A DNA stretch of 64,000 bases from Sphingomonadales bacterium UBA2683 (GCA_002354635.1 DELZ01000002.1:62001-126000); one strand, 5' to 3'. Shown: positions 42,525 to 52,688, numbered from the stretch's first letter. The notes: a model not told the origin generated them from the letters alone. A program made the numbers and translations.

Positions 42525-43342
42525 TTGGCCGCGCGCGCCTTGGCGACCATTTCCTTCAAGCCTTCATAGCCCACGGCCCCCACTTCGGATTGATCGCCGA
42601 TCACCCAGGCAGGCGTGCCGGTGAAGCGCATCTGCTGTGCGACGGCGATATTGTTCTGGATTTCCCTCTTGGCCTCCGGCGAGGTGATAAAGGCACGGGC
42701 GGCTTTCATATCCAGCCCGACTTCCTTCGCGGCAGCGTCGATCGTCGACGGAGTCGGGCGACCGGTAGCGAACATGGTTTTGTGAAAAGCATAATATTTG
42801 CCCTGCTTGGCCGCCGCCAGCGCCATTAGCGCAGCATCGTTGCTAGCCTCGCTGAGGATCGGCAATTCGCGGAACACGACTTTCACATTCTTGTCTTCCG
42901 CAATCAGTTTGGCAATATCCCGCTCGGTCTGCTTGCAATAGGGGCAGTTGAAGTCGGAATATTCGACGACCGTCACATCGCCATTGGGATTGCCGGCAAA
43001 TGCGTTTCCGGCAAAAGGCTTTTCGATCTGGTCGCGAACGGCATCGATCGCGGACGCCTTCTGGCGGTTCTGCAACAGTTCGACTGCTTCCGGAATGATT
43101 TCCGGGTTTTTCAAGATATAGTTCCGAACTATCGCCTCGATGGCCTGTTGTTCCTGTGCATCAATGCCGGCCGCCAATGCCGCTTCACTGACTGCCTCGG
43201 ACGAGGACGTGCTTCCCGATTGCCAGAACCAAACGCCCAATGCTGCCGCTATGGCCAGTACGCCACCCGCCATAATCATCCACTTTCTGTTCGAATTGTC
43301 ATCCACAATCGGGTTCTTTCGTTGAAGGACGGCCTTGGCCAT
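42521..43342 (-). CDS. DsbA family thioredoxin-fold protein, membrane-anchored
   Basis: 273 aa if ATG 43342 is the start. A single N-terminal helix (about 21-40) anchors the protein, followed by a charged linker and a DsbA-like domain. The active site is NCPYC (Cys133, Cys136). FTGTPAWVIGDQ gives the cis-Pro loop. It is probably a periplasmic thiol oxidoreductase or disulfide isomerase of the BdbD/DsbA type. No strong ribosome site precedes ATG 43342; a GTG at 43306 is an alternative. Lies 49 bp after the M48 protease gene. Confidence 0.9.
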   Translation of the reverse strand: MAKAVLQRKNPIVDDNSNRKWMIMAGGVLAIAAALGVWFWQSGSTSSSEAVSEAALAAGIDAQEQQAIEAIVRNYILKNPEIIPEAVELLQNRQKASAIDAVRDQIEKPFAGNAFAGNPNGDVTVVEYSDFNCPYCKQTERDIAKLIAEDKNVKVVFRELPILSEASNDAALMALAAAKQGKYYAFHKTMFATGRPTPSTIDAAAKEVGLDMKAARAFITSPEAKREIQNNIAVAQQMRFTGTPAWVIGDQSEVGAVGYEGLKEMVAKARAAN

Positions 43343-43391
43343 GGCCGCGCGACTTGTCCAGTCCAAATGGCGCGATCGAGCGCATCATGCG

Positions 43392-44792
43392 CTAGCGTCG
43401 GCGGCTGTTTCGTTCAAACTCGGCCTTGGCGATGAAGGAAATGTCCTGCGCGCGGATCCAGTCGGGCGTATTTTCCTTTATTCCGGCCATTGCGATTTGC
43501 GAACTGCGGATAGCGCTCGCATAATTTCGCTCCAGCAAGGAGCTTTCTGCGGTGGCGAGCTGGGCGCGGGCAATGTCGCCTTGTTGCGAATAGACCACGC
43601 CGAGCTGGTACCAGGCAAACGGATTGCGATTGTCCTTGTTGACAGCGGCTTTCAGCACCTGCTCCGCCTCATCGAGATATTGCGGATCTTCGGTAGCGAT
43701 CAGGGCGTGACCGAACAGGCTCGCGATCAACGGCTGGTTGTTGGTCAACTGGACTGCACGGCGCAGGGATTTGAGCGCTTCGTCCGGTTTGCCCGATTCG
43801 AGCAGAATCTGGCCCTGCAGTTCCAGAAAATAGGGGTCGTTCGGTGCAGACTTGAGCAAACTGTTTGCTTCATACAGCGCCCGGTCCGGGTAGGCGCTCT
43901 TGTGCCATGCGTAAGCGCGGGCGTAGCGGCCAGGGATGGACTGGTCGCTCTCGGGATATTTGCGCAAGGTTACGGTCGGTTCGGCCGTAAAGCCCAGCAG
44001 CTTGGCCTTGACCCGCTGGAACCGGGCTTCGATCTCCGGATCGGAGGGTTTGTCCCAGGCGGGATCTTGCTGGTAGACATCGCGAAGCAGGGTGACGCGT
44101 TCGCCGGACAGCGGGTGGGTTCGCCCGTAGCTGTCCTCCTGCGGGATACCCAAACGGAATTCGTAATTTTGCAATTTCTTGAAAAAGTCGATCGAGCCTC
44201 TGCCGGAGATGCCGGCTTCCCCGAGATAACGGGCGCCGGCGGAATCGGCGGACCGTTCCTGTACCCGGCTGAAGGCAAGGAACTTGCCCATGGCAGCTTG
44301 CTGGCCGGCGGCCAGAATTCCCATTCCGGCATCGCCGGCTCCTGCAGCGATGGCCGCAGCGCCCAGTATCAGACTGAGAATGGTAATGCCGGTGGCGGTC
44401 TTCATGCCTTCGTCGAAACGGATGATATGGCCGCCGGTGATATGTCCCAGTTCATGAGCCATGACACCTTGGACTTCATTAGCGGATTCCGCGGTCTCGA
44501 TGAGACCGGAATAGAAAAATATCCGCTGGCCGCCGGCAACGAAGGCATTGATTTGGCTGTCGTTGATCAGCACCACTTCGACTTCGTCGGCATCCAGTTC
44601 GGATACCGCGACCAGCGGTGCCACCATGTCGGTGAACAGCGCTTCGGTTTCGGCATCGCGCAAGATCGACTGGGCCGCAACCGGCTGGACGACGAACGAA
44701 AACATCGCCAGCAATGCGACCAGGTAACCGGCCAGTCGGCCAGTCGCGCGCGCGCCGTTGCGGAAAAATTGAACAGCAAGAAAAATGCGCAT
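43392..44792 (-). CDS. M48 family metalloprotease with TPR domain (BepA-like)
   Basis: About 466 aa. Signal peptide ends PVAAQ near residue 41. Zinc protease motif HELGH at 113-117, with Glu as the catalytic residue. The C-terminal half has TPR-like repeats (QLTNNQPLIASLFGHALIAT, NPFAWYQLGVVYSQQGD). BepA/YfgC proteins assist and degrade outer-membrane proteins in the periplasm. Start 44792 or ATG 44807; both have a purine site. It follows rne and probably precedes the DsbA-like gene on one transcript. Confidence 0.9.
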   Translation of the reverse strand: MRIFLAVQFFRNGARATGRLAGYLVALLAMFSFVVQPVAAQSILRDAETEALFTDMVAPLVAVSELDADEVEVVLINDSQINAFVAGGQRIFFYSGLIETAESANEVQGVMAHELGHITGGHIIRFDEGMKTATGITILSLILGAAAIAAGAGDAGMGILAAGQQAAMGKFLAFSRVQERSADSAGARYLGEAGISGRGSIDFFKKLQNYEFRLGIPQEDSYGRTHPLSGERVTLLRDVYQQDPAWDKPSDPEIEARFQRVKAKLLGFTAEPTVTLRKYPESDQSIPGRYARAYAWHKSAYPDRALYEANSLLKSAPNDPYFLELQGQILLESGKPDEALKSLRRAVQLTNNQPLIASLFGHALIATEDPQYLDEAEQVLKAAVNKDNRNPFAWYQLGVVYSQQGDIARAQLATAESSLLERNYASAIRSSQIAMAGIKENTPDWIRAQDISFIAKAEFERNSRRR

Positions 44793-44870
44793 GAAAATCC
44801 TCAGCATGAAGCTCCGGTTAAAACGCTTCCCTGTGGCATGCTCCGTCTGAACCACGGATGAAACGGGTGC

Positions 44871-44900
44871 CGTCCCCGCCCGAAATAAAGGGCGGGGACG
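44871..44900. other. Strong hairpin in the rne trailer
   Basis: An 11-bp perfect stem CGTCCCCGCCC / GGGCGGGGACG with an 8-base AT-rich loop lies 12 bp beyond the rne stop. It lacks a U-run on either strand, so it probably stabilises an RNA end or attenuates read-through rather than terminating. Confidence 0.6.
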
Positions 44901-44912
44901 TTATCCATTCTG

Positions 44913-47594
44913 TTATCCGAACGTACGCTGCCACCAGCCCTGGCGCGGCGATCCGTCGCTCGATTCGCTGGCGTCGCTGTCCGACGATTTGGCCACAGCT
45001 TCATCTTTCGGCTTGGCAGTCGACTTTGCCTTGCGCGGTTTGGCCGGTGCCTTTTCCTTGGCGCCCTTGGCCGCTTCCGGAGCTGCCTTGTCAGAGGCTT
45101 CCGCGGTATCGGCTTTCTTGGCGCGTGCCCGCGGAGCCCGTTTCACCGGTGCTTTTTTATCGGCAGTGCCTTCGGTGGATCCACCGGACGCATCCGACGC
45201 CGGCGCAGCGGTTGCGGCCTTTGTCTTGCGCGGCGCGCGTCGCCGCTTTGGCTTCTCTTCGGTTGCATCGGCTTCGGATGCCTGGTTTGCCGCCGGCTGC
45301 TCGCCCTCGGCTTCACTTTTGGTCGAGCGGCGCCGTCCGCGCGGCTTGGCTTCGGCTTTTTCTTCGCCACCAGCTTCGCCTGCGGTTTCAGGTGCAGTGT
45401 CCGCCTTGCGGGCGCTGCTTCGGCGCGCGCGTGGTGGCTTTTGCTCTGCCTGCGGCTCGCCTGCATCATCATTGGACGTCGCGGCTGCTTCGCCGGCATT
45501 TTCAGAACCGGCATTATCGCTGTTGCCGGTTTCCGACCGGTCGCCGCCGCGATTGCGTCTGCCGCGCCGACGCCGTTTGCGCTTGGGACGTTCACCACCG
45601 TCTTCACGGCCTTCCGAGCCACGCGATCCTTTGTGGCGCTCTTCCGCTTCGGCATTTTCCGCTTCGTCGGCATAATCCGTATCGTCATCATCGTCGTCAT
45701 CAACAATGGGTTCGAATTTGGGCATGTTTTTCGGCGGACTGCCGGACGTCTGAATATCCATCCGGGCCCCTTCGGTTTCGCCGTCCGGGATGATTTCGAT
45801 CGAGACGCCATAGCGGCGTTCGATGTCTTCGATCTCGTTACGCTTGCTGTTCAGCACATAAATACAGGCTTCCTGGCTGGTGCGCAGCGTGATCTGGCTT
45901 GCTTTGCCTTTCGCCGCTTCTTCTTCCAGCAGGCGAAGTACTGAGAGGGCCGCCGAGGATGCCGTGCGGACCAGTCCGGTTCCTTCACAATGCGGGCACA
46001 CCTTGGTCGAGGCTTCGAGAACACCGGTGCGCAGGCGCTGGCGGCTCATTTCCATCAGGCCGAAGCTGGATATCCGTCCGACCTGGATCCGCGCGCGATC
46101 GTTTTTCAGCGCGTCCCGCATCGCCCGTTCGACCTTGCGGACATTGCCATGGCGATCCATGTCGATAAAATCGATTACGACCAAGCCGGCCATGTCGCGC
46201 AAGCGCAATTGGCGTGCGATTTCGGCTGCGGCTTCCATATTGGTTTTGACCGCGGTTGCCTCGATCCCGTGCTCGCGGGTCGACCGGCCGGAGTTGATAT
46301 CGATCGACACCAAAGCCTCGGTCGGATTGATGACCAGATAGCCGCCGGATTTCAGTTGCACTTCCGGCGAATACATCGCCGAAAGCTGATCTTCGACGCC
46401 ATAGCGCTGGAACAGCGACACCGGATCGGCGTAACTCTTCACCCGCTTGCTGTGGCTTGGCATCAGTAGCTTCATGAAATTCTTTGCGGCCGTATAGCCG
46501 TTGGTGCCTTCGACCAGCACCTCCTCGATCTCGCGATTGTAAATGTCACGGATCGCGCGCTTGACCAGATCGCTGTCGCTGTGGATCAGGCTGGGTGCGG
46601 TTGCGCTCAGGGTTTTTTCGCGGATTTCGTCCCACAGCCGGGCGAGATAGTCGAAGTCGCGCTTGATTTCGGGCTTGGTCCGGGAAAGCCCGGCGGTGCG
46701 GACGATACAACCCATGCTGGTCGGCAGTTTCAGGTCCGAAATGATCGATTTCAGCCGCTTGCGGTCGCCGGCATTATTGATCTTGCGGCTGATTCCTCCG
46801 CCATGCGATGTGTTGGGCATTAACACGCAATAGCGTCCGGCAAGGCTGAGATAGGTGGTCAGCGCAGCGCCCTTGTTACCGCGTTCTTCCTTGACGACCT
46901 GCACCAGTACGACCTGTCTGCGCTGGATGACGTCCTGGATCTTGTAGCGCTTGCGCAGGGCCATGCGCTTCTGACGCGCCTGATCACTGGCCTTGGGCAT
47001 CGGACCCTTGCCGCGACCCTTGTTCCGGCCACCGCGGCCGCGACGGCCGTTCCTGCCCTTGTCGTCAGCATTGTCTTCGGACGAATCATCATCCGAATCG
47101 TCGTCGTCCTCGTCATCATCTTCGTCATCACCGGCGTTTTCCTGAGGAATTTCGCCTTCGGTGACATCGATCGTGTCGACGCTGTCATCCTTGTCGACTT
47201 CCACCAGCGCGGTATCGAGTTCTTCCGTGGCTTCGCTGCGCACCATATCGGCGGGCGCGTCGTCCTCTTCCTCTTCCTGCGCGCGGAGAGCTGCTTCTTC
47301 CGCCGCATGTTCGGCTTCTTCCGCCAGCAGCTTTTCACGATCCTCGCGGGGAATCTGGTAATAGTCGGGGTGGATTTCGGAAAAGGCCAGGAACCCGTGA
47401 CGGTTGCCGCCATAGTCCACAAATGCAGCCTGCAGCGACGGTTCGACGCGGGTTACTTTCGCTAGATAAATATTGCCTTTGAGCTGTTTATGCTCGGAAG
47501 ATTCAAAATCGAATTCCTCAATCTTGTTCCCTTTTACGACCGCCACCCGGGTTTCTTCCTGGTGGCGCGCGTCGATTAGCATGCGCGTAGTCAT
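44913..47594 (-). CDS. rne: Ribonuclease E/G family endoribonuclease
   Basis: 893 aa. The S1 domain at the N-terminus (GNIYLAKVTRVEPSLQAAFVD) is interrupted by an acidic/basic insertion of about 120 residues (roughly 90-210, with runs of Asp and of Arg/Gly). The core then has the Mg-binding Asp in SIDINSG and VIDFIDM and the Zn-link CPHCEGTG. The C-terminal third is low-complexity, Lys/Arg/Ala/Glu-rich and disordered, as expected for a degradosome scaffold. It cleaves mRNA and rRNA precursors. ATG 47594 follows AGGAGA. Confidence 0.96.
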   Translation of the reverse strand: MTTRMLIDARHQEETRVAVVKGNKIEEFDFESSEHKQLKGNIYLAKVTRVEPSLQAAFVDYGGNRHGFLAFSEIHPDYYQIPREDREKLLAEEAEHAAEEAALRAQEEEEDDAPADMVRSEATEELDTALVEVDKDDSVDTIDVTEGEIPQENAGDDEDDDEDDDDSDDDSSEDNADDKGRNGRRGRGGRNKGRGKGPMPKASDQARQKRMALRKRYKIQDVIQRRQVVLVQVVKEERGNKGAALTTYLSLAGRYCVLMPNTSHGGGISRKINNAGDRKRLKSIISDLKLPTSMGCIVRTAGLSRTKPEIKRDFDYLARLWDEIREKTLSATAPSLIHSDSDLVKRAIRDIYNREIEEVLVEGTNGYTAAKNFMKLLMPSHSKRVKSYADPVSLFQRYGVEDQLSAMYSPEVQLKSGGYLVINPTEALVSIDINSGRSTREHGIEATAVKTNMEAAAEIARQLRLRDMAGLVVIDFIDMDRHGNVRKVERAMRDALKNDRARIQVGRISSFGLMEMSRQRLRTGVLEASTKVCPHCEGTGLVRTASSAALSVLRLLEEEAAKGKASQITLRTSQEACIYVLNSKRNEIEDIERRYGVSIEIIPDGETEGARMDIQTSGSPPKNMPKFEPIVDDDDDDDTDYADEAENAEAEERHKGSRGSEGREDGGERPKRKRRRRGRRNRGGDRSETGNSDNAGSENAGEAAATSNDDAGEPQAEQKPPRARRSSARKADTAPETAGEAGGEEKAEAKPRGRRRSTKSEAEGEQPAANQASEADATEEKPKRRRAPRKTKAATAAPASDASGGSTEGTADKKAPVKRAPRARAKKADTAEASDKAAPEAAKGAKEKAPAKPRKAKSTAKPKDEAVAKSSDSDASESSDGSPRQGWWQRTFG

Positions 47595-48115
47595 TCAATA
47601 GTCTCCTGGCATGGAGCGCCGGATCAGAGCCCGGCGGGGCCATGCGATATAATGGGGATAACGTTTCTGTGCGCGCGTTCCTTTGATAAGGGGCGGGCGG
47701 CGTTATCCGGTTGATTTCAAATATTTCGGATAAAAATGTGTCTGCAACAACCGCATGGCTCTGGCCGTCAGCCAAAGTCTTTCCGCCCAAGGAAGCACCT
47801 CCAAAATGGAGAGCTTCAAAGCCGGAGATTTCATGCCTCATGTTGCGTCAACCTGGTAGATGCCGAATGATTTTCGGCATTTAGACGAACCGCTTCGGGT
47901 TTCTTCCCGAAAGGTTCAACGAGGCTGCTAGCACCGCTGGTACGGATCGGCAACACAAACTATGACCGAAGCGATTCAAATATTGCTGTCCCGTATCGCT
48001 GCAAATCGTAGCTAACGCACCGTTAACCCTGTCATTTTACGACGCCTTACGAAAGCATCGTTAATTGCATCTTCACTCCGTTTTATCGCGTGATTCATCG
48101 AGGAAGCTGCATTCT
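47595..48115. promoter_or_regulatory. Divergent rne / amidase region with structured rne leader
   Basis: 520 bp without a credible gene. For rne, two hairpins are visible: ATGCCGAA-TGATT-TTCGGCAT at 47860-47880 and, at 47887-47917, GAACC-gc-TTCGGG-TTTCTT-CCCGAA-a-GGTTC. E. coli rne autoregulates through leader hairpins, so these may be a similar control. The promoter of the amidase gene must lie right of 47900. Confidence 0.5.
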
Positions 48116-49360
48116 ATGAAAATTGACTGGACCAAAATGGGGCACGGCATGCATAAGCCGTTCATGGCTCTGGCAACAATTCTGGCATCAGTATTAATGA
48201 CGTTCAATCCTGCCCATGCGGGATCTGTCAGCCGGATAGACGCCAATGGTTCTCAAATCACCATCTCGTTCGACGATCTGGTCGAGGGGGCATCGGCCTT
48301 TTCCCTGGTCGGGCCTGATCGCATCGCCATAGATGTGCAGGGCGGCAAGGCCGGGCGGGGCGGACACGCGACGGGCATTGTAAAGGGTGTGCGTCAGGGT
48401 CAATATACTCCCAATACCGCCCGCATTGTTTTTGATCTGGAACGACCGGCCATGGTCACCGCCGGCAGTTTCTCGGAAGATGGCAAAAAGCTCAATCTGC
48501 GCCTGCAGCCGGTTGGCCAAAGCCAGATTGCTTCCGGCAGGCAGTCATTCCTGCCGCCGGCAAATTTCCGCGCCGAACCGCCAAGGAAAAGCTACAGCGT
48601 GAAGATGCCGCTGGGCAAGCCCCGTGATTCCGTTAACCTGCCAAAAATATACGGCCCCAATGACGTGAACCGCCCGCTTGTGGTGATCGACGCCGGGCAC
48701 GGCGGACACGACCCTGGAACGGTCTCTCCGCATGGCGGAAAATATGAAAAAAATGTCGTTCTGGCATTGGCCATGGCGATCCGGGATCGTCTGGTTGCCG
48801 GCGGCAGGGTCCGGGTGGCACTGACCCGTGACAGCGACGAGTATCTGGTGCTGGAGGAGCGTTATGGCATTGCCCGGCGTCTTAACGCCGATCTTTTCAT
48901 CTCGCTTCACGCTGACGCGGCAGGGAATGAAGAGGCTTCCGGTGCGACGGTGTACACCTTGTCGGAAGTGGCATCCGACCGCGAAGCGGCGAAGTTGGCA
49001 GCGCGCGAGAACAAGGCCAATATCATCAACGGCATCAATCTGGGCGGTGCGACCCGGGATGTGTCGTCGATCCTGATCGATCTGACCCAGCGGGAAACGA
49101 TGAATGTTTCTGCCGATTTTGCCAAATTGCTGCACCGCGAAGGCAGCCGGCAGATGGTCTTCCGGAAAATTCCGCACCGCTTCGCCTCGTTCGTTGTGCT
49201 GAAGGCACCGGACACGCCTTCCGTATTGTTCGAGGCCGGCTATCTGACCAACAAGGATGATGTGGCCTTCCTCAATTCCCGCGATGGCCGGGCCCGCGTA
49301 GCGACGGGAGTCGCGAGCGCGATCGAATCGCATTTCGCTCGCAAACTGGCCATGCGCTAG
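48116..49360 (+). CDS. amiC: N-acetylmuramoyl-L-alanine amidase (AmiC-like)
   Basis: 414 aa. Signal sequence ending near NPAHAG (about residue 36), an AMIN-like domain (40-150, cell-wall targeting) and an amidase_3 zinc domain. Zinc ligands are suggested by IDAGHGGHDPG, the Glu in GKYEKNVV, and SLHADA; the catalytic Glu is in VLFEAGYLTN. It cleaves the peptide from MurNAc during cell division. ATG 48116 follows AGGAAGCTG. It lies 108 bp before PBP1A, a pairing common near rne in alphaproteobacteria. Confidence 0.93.
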   Translation: MKIDWTKMGHGMHKPFMALATILASVLMTFNPAHAGSVSRIDANGSQITISFDDLVEGASAFSLVGPDRIAIDVQGGKAGRGGHATGIVKGVRQGQYTPNTARIVFDLERPAMVTAGSFSEDGKKLNLRLQPVGQSQIASGRQSFLPPANFRAEPPRKSYSVKMPLGKPRDSVNLPKIYGPNDVNRPLVVIDAGHGGHDPGTVSPHGGKYEKNVVLALAMAIRDRLVAGGRVRVALTRDSDEYLVLEERYGIARRLNADLFISLHADAAGNEEASGATVYTLSEVASDREAAKLAARENKANIINGINLGGATRDVSSILIDLTQRETMNVSADFAKLLHREGSRQMVFRKIPHRFASFVVLKAPDTPSVLFEAGYLTNKDDVAFLNSRDGRARVATGVASAIESHFARKLAMR

Positions 49361-49468
49361 GATAAAATTGCCGGCAAGCTAGCCCGGTTGCCCTGTTGCG
49401 CAGCGCAGCGCGTTTTTCATCGATAATCGCTGGAAAATGGACGCGAGCCGGTTTAGATAGCCGAGCCT

Positions 49469-51997
49469 ATGGTAAATGATGCGTCAGATACGGCTGGAGA
49501 AAGCCTCGCCTACAAGCTGGAACGAAGCACGGGCAGCTTTTTCGAGCGGATCGAGAATCTCTGGCAGAAGAAATGGTTTCGCCTGCTGGTGGCATTTTTC
49601 GGCCTGTGTATCCTGGGATGGTTCCTCGTCTGGCTGATCTTTGCGCGGGATTTGCCCGATGCGGCCGCGCTGCGGACTTACGAGCCGCCATTGCCGACCG
49701 TGGTGCGCGCCTATGATGGCGAGCCGGTGCACAGCTATGCACGCGAACGGCGCGTGCAGCTGGAGTTCTCGGAATATCCCGCGCTGCTCGTGCGTGCCTA
49801 TCTGGCTGCCGAAGACCGTACCTTTTTTGAACATGGCGGACTGGATTATCCCGGTATCGCGACCGCCATTGTTACCAATCTGTCCAACAGCGGGCGACCG
49901 GTTGGTGCTTCCACCATCACCCAGCAGGTTGCGAAAAACCTGCTGCTGAGCAGCGAAGTGTCCTATCGCCGGAAAGTGCGCGAAGCGATCCTGGCCTACC
50001 GGATCGAGGACGTACTCACCAAGGAAGAGATACTCGAACTCTATCTCAACCAGATTTTTCTCGGCCGCAACGCTTATGGCGTGCAGGCCGCCGCCCAGGC
50101 CTATTTCGGCAAGGATGTCGACGCGCTGGCCCTGCACGAGATCGCCTATCTGGCGATATTGCCGAAGGGACCATCCAACTATCGGCCCGAAGTCCATGAA
50201 CAGCGCGCGATCAGCCGTCGTAACTGGGTATTGGGAGAGATGCGCGACAATGGCTGGATCACCGCCGCGCAATTTGAAACGGCCGTTGCACAGCCGCTCG
50301 GAGCGGTTTCAGGTGCCGGACCCCGGTTTGAGCGGGTCGGGGGCTATTTTATCGAAGAAGTACGCCGTCAGCTGATCGAGCAGTTTGGCGAAAATGAAAA
50401 GGCCGGACCCTATAGCGTCTATTCGGGCGGTCTGTGGGTGCGCACGTCGCTGAACCCGGAACTGCAGGAATATACCAAGGACGCGCTGCGCAGCGGATTG
50501 CTGCGTTACAGCAGCGGCAAGGGGTGGAGCGGGCCGATCAACCGGATCGAGATGGATGACCAGTGGGCCCAGCGCCTCGCCTCGACCTTCATCAACACGG
50601 ACTATGCAAACTGGCAGATAGCGGTTGCCATTCGTCCTACCGGGGGTGGAGCGGAAATCGGATTCCCGGACGGCACCACGGGTCAGGTCAATTCCGTTCC
50701 GAGCGCGTTGAAGGCTGGCGATATCGTCGCTGTCAGTCCGCTGGGCGGGAGTCGATACAGGCTCGAGAATGTCCCGGAAGTGTCGGGTGGCATGGTTGTG
50801 CAAAATCCCAGGAACGGCCGGATATGGGCGATGCAGGGTGGATTTGACGACCGGATGAGCTCGTTCAACCGTGCGACCCAGGCAGAGCGCCAGCCGGGGT
50901 CGACGATCAAGCCGTTTGTCTATGCCACGGCGCTGGAAAATGGCATGACACCAGCGACATTGATCGCGGATGCGCCATTCTGCGTGTATCAGTCGGCGTC
51001 ACTGGGGCGGAAATGCTTCCGGAATTTTGGCAATTCTCGCGGCGCGGGCGAGCAGACGCTCCGCTGGGGCGTCGAGCAGTCCCGCAATCTGATGACTGTC
51101 CGTGCGGCCAATGACGCTGGCATGGAAAATGTCGTCAAAACGATCAAGACCATGGGAATCGGCGACTACAAGCCCTATTTGGCCTTTGCGCTCGGAGCGG
51201 GCGACACCACGGTGATGAAACTCACCAATGCCTATTCCATGCTCGCCAATCATGGGCGCGAACTGACACCGACGGTGATCGACTTTGTCCAGAACCGCAA
51301 AGGCGAAGTGATTTTCCGCGCCGACAAGCGGATTTGCGAAAATTGCAATATGAGCGATTGGGACGGACAGCCGATGCCGCGCCCGCGTCCTTCCGGAAAA
51401 CAGCTGATGGATCCGATGACCGCTTATCAAATGGTCGACATATTGCAGGGCGTGATCACTCGCGGCACGGCGCAAAACCTGAGAAGCCTCGAGCGTCCGC
51501 TGTTCGGCAAGACCGGTACGACCAGTGGACCGACCAATGTCTGGTTCGTCGGCGGATCTCCCGACATGGTCGCGGGTGTATATCTGGGCTATGACCAGCC
51601 CCGCAATATGGGTGGCTATGCCCAGGGCGGTACATTGGCCGCGCCGATCTTCCGGCGCTTTGCCGAGAGGGCGATGGCGGGAATGCCGAAAACACCGTTT
51701 GTTGCGCCGAAGGGCGTGCGCATGGTGCGCGTCGATCGCAGGACCGGCAAGCGGGTCTTTGGCGGTTGGCCGACCGATGATCCCAAGTCGCCAGTCATCT
51801 GGGATGTGTTCAAACCCGAAACCGAGCCCCGCCGTTCGATCCGCAAGGATGAATTGCTGGCCCGGCTCGAAGCCCGCAAGGCGCAATTGCTTGCGGAGAG
51901 AGCCGCCGCACAGGCGCGCGCACTGGAGGCCAATCGCAATCGCGGTCCGGCAAGGAACGACGACGAGTTCCTGCAGGCCGAAGGCGGTATCTATTAG
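49469..51997 (+). CDS. mrcA: Penicillin-binding protein 1A, bifunctional
   Basis: 842 aa. One N-terminal membrane helix (about 37-58). The glycosyltransferase-51 domain has EDRTFFEHGG (catalytic Glu115) and GASTITQQVAKN. An OB-like insert follows, then the transpeptidase with STIK (Ser478, Lys481), SRN near 547, and KTGTT at 681. It polymerises and cross-links peptidoglycan. The C-terminal tail is basic/disordered. Stop 51997 precedes a GNAT gene by 21 bp. Confidence 0.96.
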   Translation: MVNDASDTAGESLAYKLERSTGSFFERIENLWQKKWFRLLVAFFGLCILGWFLVWLIFARDLPDAAALRTYEPPLPTVVRAYDGEPVHSYARERRVQLEFSEYPALLVRAYLAAEDRTFFEHGGLDYPGIATAIVTNLSNSGRPVGASTITQQVAKNLLLSSEVSYRRKVREAILAYRIEDVLTKEEILELYLNQIFLGRNAYGVQAAAQAYFGKDVDALALHEIAYLAILPKGPSNYRPEVHEQRAISRRNWVLGEMRDNGWITAAQFETAVAQPLGAVSGAGPRFERVGGYFIEEVRRQLIEQFGENEKAGPYSVYSGGLWVRTSLNPELQEYTKDALRSGLLRYSSGKGWSGPINRIEMDDQWAQRLASTFINTDYANWQIAVAIRPTGGGAEIGFPDGTTGQVNSVPSALKAGDIVAVSPLGGSRYRLENVPEVSGGMVVQNPRNGRIWAMQGGFDDRMSSFNRATQAERQPGSTIKPFVYATALENGMTPATLIADAPFCVYQSASLGRKCFRNFGNSRGAGEQTLRWGVEQSRNLMTVRAANDAGMENVVKTIKTMGIGDYKPYLAFALGAGDTTVMKLTNAYSMLANHGRELTPTVIDFVQNRKGEVIFRADKRICENCNMSDWDGQPMPRPRPSGKQLMDPMTAYQMVDILQGVITRGTAQNLRSLERPLFGKTGTTSGPTNVWFVGGSPDMVAGVYLGYDQPRNMGGYAQGGTLAAPIFRRFAERAMAGMPKTPFVAPKGVRMVRVDRRTGKRVFGGWPTDDPKSPVIWDVFKPETEPRRSIRKDELLARLEARKAQLLAERAAAQARALEANRNRGPARNDDEFLQAEGGIY

Positions 51998-52018
51998 CGG
52001 CGTCCCGCCCCGGCCCCT

Positions 52019-52642
52019 GTGCTGAAGGCATCGGACATCGCACCCCAGCCGGGCATCCAGACCGTCGGGGCCGAGAGCGTCACGGCGCTCGCCGATATCA
52101 CCGCCGATGCGTTTCGCGATGATCCGTTCAACCGCTGGCTGTTCGGTGGTTTGGCGCCAATGCATCGCACCTTTGCCAATCTGGCGCAGCACATTTACGC
52201 GCCGAACGGATTTTGTCAGATATTGAACGAGAACGGTGAGGGGCTTGCCGCGACTATGTGGCTGCTGCCCGGTGACAAGGCTGAGGCGACGGGTACGGGC
52301 ATGCTGAAAACCTATTGGGGGTTGTTTGCCAGCGGCGGACCCGGTGCCCTGATGCGCGGCAAGGCGGCAGGCGACGCCATGGAGAAGCACCATCCGGCCG
52401 AACCGCATGCCTATCTGTTCACAGTCGGCGTGGCCGGCGCGGGACGGGGCAGGGGGCTGGGCCGCCGCCTGCTCGAACCGGTTCTTGCCGCCTGTGATCG
52501 TACCGGCACGAAGGCCTATTTGGAAAACAGCAATCCGGCAAACCACCGCTTTTATCTGAGTCTCGGCTTTGAGCGTGTCGAACTATTCCATGCGACCCCC
52601 GAAAGCCCGCCGCTGGAGGCGATGCAGAGATTGCCGCGATAG
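52019..52642 (+). CDS. GNAT family N-acetyltransferase
   Basis: 207 aa from GTG 52019. GNAT motif A appears as FTVGVAGAGRGRGLGRRLLEP, with the Q/RxxGxG/A acetyl-CoA loop, followed by motif B with ENSNPANHRFYLSLGFE. The acceptor is unknown. The start is uncertain since no ribosome site is visible before the GTG; translation may be coupled to the PBP1A gene upstream. Confidence 0.88.
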   Translation: MLKASDIAPQPGIQTVGAESVTALADITADAFRDDPFNRWLFGGLAPMHRTFANLAQHIYAPNGFCQILNENGEGLAATMWLLPGDKAEATGTGMLKTYWGLFASGGPGALMRGKAAGDAMEKHHPAEPHAYLFTVGVAGAGRGRGLGRRLLEPVLAACDRTGTKAYLENSNPANHRFYLSLGFERVELFHATPESPPLEAMQRLPR

Positions 52643-52688
52643 CGCTGAGGGATCGGTTGACGCTCGCTGCAATAATACTGAAATATAT

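Noticed and set aside
47518..47841. 107-codon ORF overlapping the rne start region
   Set aside because: It overlaps the real rne start with its ribosome site and shows no domain.
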